Shown here one piece after another: positions 1 to 4,339 of a DNA stretch of 7,393 nucleotides (within the stretch, counting starts at the first letter, position 1; each line of letters begins with the position of its first letter). The DNA comes from Treponema sp. UBA4692 (GTDB lineage: Bacteria > Spirochaetota > Spirochaetia > Treponematales > Treponemataceae). The notes beneath the pieces were generated by a model that was not told the origin of the DNA, did not search any database, and saw nothing but the letters and a program-made list of their open reading frames with translations. Where the stretch lies: the NCBI GenBank assembly GCA_002404895.1, contig DHKO01000021.1, positions 14,820-22,212 on the forward strand, given 5' to 3'. The translations under genes were made by a program, and so were the position numbers.

Positions 1-434
1 TGTCCGCCGGAAAGCTCGTTCGGAAAACTTTCCGCCTTGTCCTCAAGCTCCACGAAACGCAAAAGCTCGGACACGCGGCTTTTTATCTCGTCTTTTGACC
101 TATGAGCAAGTTTCAGCGGAAGCGCGATATTCTGAAAAACCGTCTTGCTAGAAAGAAGATTGAAATGCTGGAAAATCATTCCGATGTCTTTTCTGAAATT
201 TCTAAGAGACGCTCCGCGCAAAGACGACACATCAAGCCCTTTCACAACAATCTTCCCGGAAGTAGGCTTTTCAAGTCCGTTCACCATTCTGATTAAAGTT
301 GACTTTCCCGCGCCGGAAAAACCAATCACGCCGAAAATGTCGCCTTTCTCAACGGAAAGCGAAATATCGTTCAACGCATTGACCGTATTTTTCTTTGTCT
401 TGAAAGTCTTAAAAACGTGCTCGAACTCAATCAT
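1..434 (-). CDS. metN: Methionine ABC transporter ATP-binding protein MetN (5' part, runs off the left edge)
   Basis: The first 144 codons of an ABC ATPase are visible, reading leftward from the ATG at 434. The Walker A motif GFSGAGKST is at residues 38-46, the Q-loop lies in the stretch MIFQHFNLLSS (Q89), and the signature LSGG at 141-144 is cut by the window edge, with the next two bases (CA) fitting the expected Gln. The Q-loop segment IGMIFQHFNLLSSKTVF is very characteristic of MetN, the ATPase of the MetNIQ importer of L- and D-methionine at the cytoplasmic membrane. A GAGG ribosome binding site sits about six bases before the ATG. It lies 164 bp downstream of metQ on the same strand, so it is probably co-transcribed with it. 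Walker B, the H-loop and the C-terminal ACT-like regulatory domain of typical MetN would lie outside the window. MetI should follow it. Confidence 0.93.
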   Translation of the reverse strand, partial: MIEFEHVFKTFKTKKNTVNALNDISLSVEKGDIFGVIGFSGAGKSTLIRMVNGLEKPTSGKIVVKGLDVSSLRGASLRNFRKDIGMIFQHFNLLSSKTVFQNIALPLKLAHRSKDEIKSRVSELLRFVELEDKAESFPNELSGG

Positions 435-598
435 CTTCTTCCTCTAAAATCTTCTAATTTCAGCTTGCAGCTTTAAAAATCGCCGTGGAACTTTGCCAAA
501 AATACTGTCATGCTGAACTCGAACCAGTCTGCATGGCCGCTTCGTTTCAGAATCTAAAATCGCGGAAGTCTCCAAACTTTTAAAAAGCGCCGCAGATT
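435..598 (-). repeat. metQ-metN intergenic imperfect hairpin, dispersed-repeat-like
   Basis: The gap between metQ and metN contains GTCATGCTGAACTCG (507-521) and TTCGTTTCAGAATCT (541-555). Parts of the two halves can pair: CTGAA..CGAA with TTCG..TTCAG. They look like the two halves of a GTCATGCTGAAC...TTTCAG-type dispersed intergenic repeat, from memory of similar genomes and not checked here. In the metQ-metN transcript this would form a stem between the genes. Such intergenic stems can stabilise the upstream message, which would give more binding protein than ATPase. No open reading frame of note and no strong terminator T-run is seen directly behind it. Confidence 0.35.
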
Positions 599-1459
599 CT
601 AATCTTCAAAAACGTAGTCTTCAGGAATCCAGAAAAGTCCGTTCTCAAAATTCGTCTTTTCAAGATAATCCTTGAATTCCTTTGAATGATAAGCCGCCAC
701 AAGGTCTTTCGCCCATTTTGAATCCTTGTTCTTTTCCTTGACGACAACCTGCAAAATAAGATGCGGAAGAACGCTCTCCTTTGCAAGCGCTGTTGAAGCG
801 TCTATCCCAGCGTTGTAGACAATCGAGCCTGTAATCACAACATAGTCAAAATCCTCTTCAACCGCAGGAATGTTAAGAGATTTCATCTCTGTGAATTCGA
901 TATTGTAAGGGTTTGACGAAATGTCCTCGCTTGTTACTGTCGAAGGATTCGCGCCGTCTTTTAGAGTAATCCAGCCGATTTTTGCAAGAAGAACATAAGC
1001 TCGCGCCGTGTTTGCAGGGTCGTTCGGAACTGCGACTTTCGGGCTTGAAAGCGATTTTATCTCGTCGAGTGTTTTATGATTTTTTGAGAAAAGGCTTGCA
1101 GGAACTGTCGGAATCGGAGTGATTGCCACCAAGTCGCCATTGTTACCTTTGTTGAAGCTTTCCGCATACGCTGTATGCTGCTCAACGTTAAAATCAACGT
1201 CTCCGCTGTTCAAAGCGTCATCGGCAAGGGCAAGCTCAGAATAGTCAATTCCTTTCAAAGAATATCCTTTTGACTCGAGAATCGGAGCGACGGCATTCTC
1301 AAAAAGAACTGTGTAAGGTCCCTGCGAGCGACTGTAGGTCAGAAGTTTCTTCTCGCCGCCTTTAGACTCAGATTTTTTATCGCATCCAGCGGCAACAAGG
1401 ACAGAGAAAACTGCAAAAGCAGAAGCCGCAATTCTTAATAATTTACTGATTTTTTTCAT
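599..1459 (-). CDS. metQ: Methionine-binding lipoprotein MetQ (NlpA family)
   Basis: This is a 286-residue substrate-binding lipoprotein of the NlpA/MetQ family, the usual length. The N-terminus is a lipoprotein signal: Lys-rich start, hydrophobic stretch 7-24 and lipobox VAAGC with the lipidated Cys at 26, followed by a charged Ser/Lys linker. Family hallmarks follow in order: YTVLFENAVAPILESKGY, then the stretch GDVDFNVEQHTAY, then KVAVPNDPANTARA (about 142-155), and near the end ITGSIVYNAGID. It would capture methionine outside the cytoplasmic membrane and hand it to MetI/MetN; metN is next downstream. The ATG at 1459 has an AGAGG ribosome binding site six bases upstream. A good promoter and two palindromes precede it (see separate entries). 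Some NlpA proteins bind other ligands such as short peptides, so substrate is inferred from MetN as partner. Confidence 0.93.
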   Translation of the reverse strand: MKKISKLLRIAASAFAVFSVLVAAGCDKKSESKGGEKKLLTYSRSQGPYTVLFENAVAPILESKGYSLKGIDYSELALADDALNSGDVDFNVEQHTAYAESFNKGNNGDLVAITPIPTVPASLFSKNHKTLDEIKSLSSPKVAVPNDPANTARAYVLLAKIGWITLKDGANPSTVTSEDISSNPYNIEFTEMKSLNIPAVEEDFDYVVITGSIVYNAGIDASTALAKESVLPHLILQVVVKEKNKDSKWAKDLVAAYHSKEFKDYLEKTNFENGLFWIPEDYVFED

Positions 1460-1471
1460 TTTTGCCTCTTT

Positions 1472-1488
1472 CCTAGTAGCACACTAGG
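1472..1488. promoter_or_regulatory. Palindrome CCTA-N9-TAGG, site 1 (candidate Rrf2 operator)
   Basis: CCTAGTAGCACACTAGG has perfect six-base arms (CCTAGT/ACTAGG) around a five-base centre. It lies in the metQ leader, just before the metQ ribosome binding site and about 20 bases downstream of the predicted metQ start of transcription. It matches site 2 at 12 of 17 positions, including both CCTA/TAGG ends and the flanking T and TTT. Inference: an operator for the regulator at 2756-3181. It could also be a small RNA hairpin in the metQ leader. Confidence 0.55.
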
Positions 1489-1506
1489 TTTTTATTTGAT
1501 AATATG

Positions 1507-1535
1507 TTTATAAAATTTAATTCCTACTTGGTCAA
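1507..1535 (-). promoter_or_regulatory. metQ promoter (sigma-70 type)
   Basis: On the minus strand the -35 TTGACC (1535-1530) is separated by exactly 17 bases from the -10 TATAAA (1512-1507). Each hexamer matches the consensus at five of six positions. Transcription should start near 1500, giving a leader of about 40 bases. The -35 lies wholly inside palindrome site 2, so a bound protein there would block RNA polymerase. Confidence 0.65.
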
Positions 1536-1539
1536 TAGG
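1523..1539. promoter_or_regulatory. Palindrome CCTA-N9-TAGG, site 2 (candidate Rrf2 operator on the metQ -35)
   Basis: CCTACTTGGTCAATAGG has the same 17-base span and CCTA/TAGG ends as site 1, with a weaker interior. Its centre (1531) is 51 bp from that of site 1 (1480), close to five helical turns, so two dimers could sit on the same face. It covers the metQ -35 and lies 35 bp before the amidohydrolase start codon, so it could control both divergent units. I found no convincing -35/-10 pair for the plus-strand operon in this gap. Confidence 0.55.
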
Positions 1540-1574
1540 TTTAGAAAAATAATTTTTATTTTTGGAGGATTTTT

Positions 1575-2762
1575 ATGAACGCTTTAGACGAGGCAAAATC
1601 TCTTGGAAATTATATGGCGGAGCTGAGGGAATATTTTCATGCGCACCCGGAGCTAGGTCTTAAAGAATATAACACCTGCGATAAAATTCAGGAAGAGCTT
1701 GATAAATACAAAATCAAGAACTACAGGATAAAAGAGACAAACGTGATTGCGGAAATCGATTCTGAAAAGCCGGGAAAAACGCTTTTTCTGCGCGCGGACA
1801 TTGACGCTCTTCCGATTCAGGAGGCGAACGAAGTTCCGTATAAAAGCCAAAACGCGGGAATCATGCACGCCTGCGGACACGACGGACACGCAGCTTATAT
1901 GCTCGGGGCGGCAAGGCTAATCAAAAATCATCAGGCGGATTTTTACGGAAAAGTGATTATCGCGTTCCAGTCTGCGGAGGAAATAGGAAAAGGCGCGCGT
2001 GACATAATCGCGGCAGGAGTTCTCGACAATGTTGACCGCACATTTGGAATCCATTTTCAGTCTGGAATGGGGCTTGGAAAAATCGGGATAAAAGCCGGGG
2101 CTGACATGGCAAGCTGCGACCGGTTCCTGATTAAAATCAAGGGAAAAGCGGGACACATCACAGTTCCGCAAAACTGCGTTGACCCGATTTTTATCGCCTC
2201 CCAAATTTCAGCGCAGCTGCAGACCGTTGTCTCGCGCCTGATTTCGCCTGTCGAAGGCGCGCTGATTGGAGTCGGAAGAATTCAGTCCGGAACAACTTAC
2301 AACATAATTCCAGGGACAGCGGAAATCGAAGGCACGATAAGAGCGTTCACAAAAGAGTCACGGAAAAAGCTTCAGGACGCAATCACAAAAATCTCAAGAA
2401 ACGTCGCGTCTGAATACGGCGGAGAGGCGGAAGTTCAGATTGAAGATATTTGCGATGCCTGCTTCAACGATGAGAAAGCGGCTAAAGAAGTTGTGGAATC
2501 TTCTATTAAATTAGTCGGAAAGGAAAACACGCTCACAAATCTTGAAAAGCGTTTCGGCTCTGACAACTTTGCGGACTACTTCAGAAAAGCTCCTGGCTGC
2601 TACATTCACGTCGGCTCGTCAAATTCAGAATCGACAAGATGGGCGCACCACAACGAGCATTTCGACCTTGCACGTGAAAGCGTTGTCTACGCGGCAGGGC
2701 TAGCTCTCCAGTACACTTTGGACTTTCTCAAAAATCCTGAGAATGGAGGAGAATCATGTTAA
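1575..2762 (+). CDS. M20D-family metallopeptidase / N-acyl-amino-acid amidohydrolase
   Basis: This 395-residue protein is a cytoplasmic M20D amidohydrolase, the family of hippurate hydrolase, IAA-amino-acid hydrolases and bacterial N-acetylcysteine deacetylases, which cleave an amino acid from an N-acyl group. Visible motifs: FHAHPELGLKEY (21-32), RADIDALP (73-80), metal site MHACGHDGHA with C100 and H102, the catalytic/metal pair E135-E136 in SAEE, H160, and the last ligand H359 in WAHHNEHF. The dimerisation domain runs from about 180 to 290 (GKAGHITVPQNCVDPI). The His often found after that Pro is Gln199 here. There is no signal peptide. GGAGG lies six bases before the ATG at 1575. The end overlaps the next gene by seven bases, so the two are translationally coupled. 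The exact substrate cannot be read from sequence; the neighbourhood favours an N-acylated sulfur amino acid. Confidence 0.9.
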   Translation: MNALDEAKSLGNYMAELREYFHAHPELGLKEYNTCDKIQEELDKYKIKNYRIKETNVIAEIDSEKPGKTLFLRADIDALPIQEANEVPYKSQNAGIMHACGHDGHAAYMLGAARLIKNHQADFYGKVIIAFQSAEEIGKGARDIIAAGVLDNVDRTFGIHFQSGMGLGKIGIKAGADMASCDRFLIKIKGKAGHITVPQNCVDPIFIASQISAQLQTVVSRLISPVEGALIGVGRIQSGTTYNIIPGTAEIEGTIRAFTKESRKKLQDAITKISRNVASEYGGEAEVQIEDICDACFNDEKAAKEVVESSIKLVGKENTLTNLEKRFGSDNFADYFRKAPGCYIHVGSSNSESTRWAHHNEHFDLARESVVYAAGLALQYTLDFLKNPENGGESC

Positions 2763-3181
2763 AGATTTCGACACGCGGCCAGTACGCGCTTTTGCTGATG
2801 ACAGACTTGGCGGAGCAAGACCCTCAGAAATTTGTTCCGCTAAAGCTGCTTGCACACAGGCACAATCTTTCAACAAAATACGCAGAGCAGATTCTTATGC
2901 AGCTCAGCAAAACAGGGCTAGTTCTCGGGCTTCGCGGCAACAACGGCGGATACAAGCTTGCAAAGCAGCCTGAGCAGTACAAAGCGGGCGACATTCTGCG
3001 CGCGATGGAAGGAGATTTAAGCCCGCGAGGAACAACAGAGGGAAACACCGTCTCTAATGTTGGAAACGACGCTTTCTGGAACGATTTTGACAAAGCTGTG
3101 AACACATATGTTGACAGCGTGACTCTCGACCAAATCGCAGGGAAAAACCGCGAATTCAACGGCTACGACTACGTAATCTAA
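2756..3181 (+). CDS. Rrf2-family transcriptional regulator, CymR-like
   Basis: A 141-residue Rrf2 regulator. The N-terminus MLKISTRGQYALLLMTDLA is the family signature; the winged helix-turn-helix spans about 26-70, with recognition region STKYAEQILMQLSKTGLV and wing LRGNNGGYKLA. Then come AGDILRAMEGDLSP (77-90) and the dimerisation helix with LDQI. It has no cysteine at all, so it cannot hold the three-Cys Fe-S cluster of IscR, NsrR or RirA. Its overall pattern, including an aromatic C-terminal tail ending in Ile (GYDYVI), resembles CymR, the Bacillus/Staphylococcus repressor of cysteine metabolism, which acts with CysK. The ATG at 2756 has GGAGG six bases upstream, inside the end of the amidohydrolase gene, so both are made from one message. 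Paired CCTA-N9-TAGG palindromes upstream of the operon are its likely targets, implying autoregulation. The family is certain; CymR function is inferred. Confidence 0.9.
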   Translation: MLKISTRGQYALLLMTDLAEQDPQKFVPLKLLAHRHNLSTKYAEQILMQLSKTGLVLGLRGNNGGYKLAKQPEQYKAGDILRAMEGDLSPRGTTEGNTVSNVGNDAFWNDFDKAVNTYVDSVTLDQIAGKNREFNGYDYVI

Positions 3182-3184
3182 AAA

Positions 3185-3247
3185 AGTCTCTCGTGTTTGT
3201 GTCCGAAAGCTTATTTCCGCGCAAACACCGGGAGCTGAACGGAGACT
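3185..3247 (+). repeat. Nested inverted repeat in the 3' region of the Rrf2 operon
   Basis: Outer arms AGTCTC (3185-3190) and GAGACT (3242-3247) enclose inner arms GTGTTTG (3193-3199) and CAAACAC (3222-3228). Part of the sequence between the arms (CTCTCG/CGGGAG) can extend the inner stem with a bulge. No T-run follows, so it is not itself a terminator. It starts four bases after the Rrf2 stop codon and could protect the 3' end of the message or be part of a small RNA. Confidence 0.4.
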
Positions 3248-3271
3248 TTGGACGAACACTGCACAAGAAGC

Positions 3272-3317
3272 GCTGAACAAAAGCAGAATTTGCTCAGCCG
3301 ATTTTTCCGATTTTTTT
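3272..3317 (+). terminator. Rho-independent terminator of the amidohydrolase-Rrf2 operon
   Basis: The ten-base arms GCTGAACAAA (3272-3281) and TTTGCTCAGC (3289-3298) pair with one mismatch around a seven-base loop. They are followed by CGATTTTTCCG and then a run of seven T. It sits about 90 bases after the Rrf2 stop codon on the plus strand. Confidence 0.65.
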
Positions 3318-3365
3318 CAAGCGAACATTCTCCCTGAAAAGATTTCTCCGCATGAATGAATGAAC

Positions 3366-3414
3366 AAAAAAAAGAAAACCCCTGAAATGCTTTGGCTATT
3401 GCGCATCTCAGGGG
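3366..3414 (-). terminator. Rho-independent terminator for the minus-strand exported-protein gene
   Basis: The arms CCCCTGAAATGC (3379-3390) and GCATCTCAGGGG (3403-3414) pair with one mismatch around a 12-base loop. Read on the minus strand the stem is followed at once by TTTTC and a run of eight T (3378-3366). It lies about 150 bases beyond the stop codon at 3561. On the plus strand a TTTTTT run follows only after ten bases, so any plus-strand activity would be weak. Confidence 0.75.
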
Positions 3415-3560
3415 AAGGAGGAGTTTTTTAGGAAAAACCAAAAATTGACAACTTCGAGTTTTTCCCGATTATGAAGAAAGCTTTCAAGCTTGCTTTGCCT
3501 GATTTATTTTGCGGAGAACATTCCGCATTCCGTTTTTATAAGTTTTTTTTAATTTTAGAA

Positions 3561-4124
3561 TTATTTTGCGTTCGCGTTGTCAACTGGAGAAGACTCACGC
3601 ACTTTCGCAAAAACTGATTCCGCGTTAAGAGATTTTGTCTCAGATTTGAAAAGCGAAATAAGAACCCACGAGCCGCTTCCAATCTGTGAAATATCATCGG
3701 ATTTCGGCATTTTTGGAAGTTTTCCCTTTTCATTTGGATTCGGTGTTTCGCCAGATTTTGGAAGCTCGGCAGGCTCTTTCGGCGGAAGACGCTTAAAATT
3801 CTGGTCTGTGATTTCAACATTGACTTTTGTGAAAGGGCTTACTTTCACGACAACATCTTTTCCGTCGCTGTTTGTTACAGTAATCTCGTTCGATTTTAGA
3901 TTCACGCCCTTTACTTTTCCGATAAGCACTTCGTCCTCTGTCTTCGCGCAAATCTTCGGTCCTGCAAATCTCTGGAAATTTTTGTGTCCTTCAATCCCGT
4001 CAGGCACTGAAATGTCAGGTCTCATTGGATTTTCAGATGATTTCAATGCCGACTGAGAGAATCCAGCCGAGGCAAGAGCCGCAACAAGCGCAAATGTAAC
4101 TGTTGTTTTTACTGCGTTTTTCAT
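3561..4124 (-). CDS. Exported protein of unknown function, DUF5666-like
   Basis: A 187-residue protein with a classical signal peptide: MKNAVKTT, a hydrophobic core and a likely cut after ASA at residue 20. The mature part has a beta-rich block at about 66-104 (LIGKVKGVNLKSNEITVTN, then VVVKVSPFTKVNV). A Pro/Lys/Glu-rich stretch (111-142) follows, then a second short beta block GSGSWVLISLF (149-159). The pattern 'G.V..v....itV...dGk...v.v...T.v' followed by a 'G.wV' block resembles DUF5666-type, OB-fold-like periplasmic proteins; this is my reading by eye, not a database match. It has no lipobox and no other membrane segment, so it should be soluble in the periplasm or secreted. AGGAG lies seven bases before the ATG at 4124. 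It is monocistronic, with its own terminator and a structured promoter region. No link to sulfur metabolism is evident. Confidence 0.8.
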   Translation of the reverse strand: MKNAVKTTVTFALVAALASAGFSQSALKSSENPMRPDISVPDGIEGHKNFQRFAGPKICAKTEDEVLIGKVKGVNLKSNEITVTNSDGKDVVVKVSPFTKVNVEITDQNFKRLPPKEPAELPKSGETPNPNEKGKLPKMPKSDDISQIGSGSWVLISLFKSETKSLNAESVFAKVRESSPVDNANAK

Positions 4125-4155
4125 TTTCTATCTCCTAAAAAATTGACGTTCTTAA

Positions 4156-4221
4156 GCTGCCGTAAAATTCTAGGCGGCTATTATAAATAAGGCAGCAGCA
4201 CCGGTGCTTTCCCAGCCGCCT
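4156..4221. repeat. Interleaved inverted repeats upstream of the exported-protein gene
   Basis: Three symmetries overlap here. The outer arms AGGCGGCT (4172-4179) and AGCCGCCT (4214-4221) are perfect over eight bases. A perfect 12-base palindrome AGCACCGGTGCT lies at 4197-4208. A second pair, GCTGCC (4156-4161) and GGCAGC (4191-4196), interleaves with the outer arms, so in single-stranded form the two pairs would compete or form a pseudoknot. GC-rich blocks stand out sharply from the AT-rich surroundings. The region is 30-100 bp before the start codon at 4124. Confidence 0.55.
4180..4208 (-). promoter_or_regulatory. Candidate promoter of the exported-protein gene, with a palindrome in place of a -35
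   Basis: On the minus strand a perfect -10, TATAAT, lies at 4185-4180. Sixteen to eighteen bases upstream there is no TTGACA-like sequence; instead the 12-base palindrome AGCACCGGTGCT (4197-4208) occupies that position. A perfect -10 without a -35 but with a palindrome there is typical of activator-dependent promoters. The start of transcription would be near 4173. Confidence 0.4.
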
Positions 4222-4339
4222 TACATAGACATAAATAAACGCCCTAAAGAAAAGTTTCTAAAAACCGCATTAAAAATTTGTTATCTGATTTTCAGCATTG
4301 TTTTTGGCTTTAACCCGCATTTCAGGCTTTCAAAAAAAA

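Larger units (their letters stand above)
3182..3560. other. Convergent intergenic region, no gene seen
   Basis: These 379 bases separate the ends of the Rrf2 gene (plus) and the exported-protein gene (minus). They hold a nested inverted repeat (3185-3247), a plus-strand terminator (3272-3317), a minus-strand terminator (3366-3414) and a small palindrome TGCGGA-N6-TCCGCA (3510-3527) beside T-rich sequence. The short reading frames here lack a ribosome binding site and family resemblance. Confidence 0.6.

Noticed and set aside
145..447. Plus-strand open reading frame of 100 codons
   Set aside because: It lies antisense to metN, whose Walker A, Q-loop and signature motifs are clear on the other strand.
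3445..3475. Perfect -35 hexamer TTGACA on the plus strand
   Set aside because: No acceptable -10 lies 16-18 bases downstream and no plus-strand gene follows.
3471..3617. Short plus-strand frame starting MKKAFKLALPDLF
   Set aside because: It has no ribosome binding site, looks unlike a signal peptide after the first residues and runs antisense into the end of the exported-protein gene.
3577..4056. Plus-strand open reading frame of 159 codons, rich in Phe and Ser
   Set aside because: It is antisense to the exported-protein gene, which has a signal peptide and a good ribosome binding site; the Phe/Ser richness mirrors Lys/Glu codons on the other strand.
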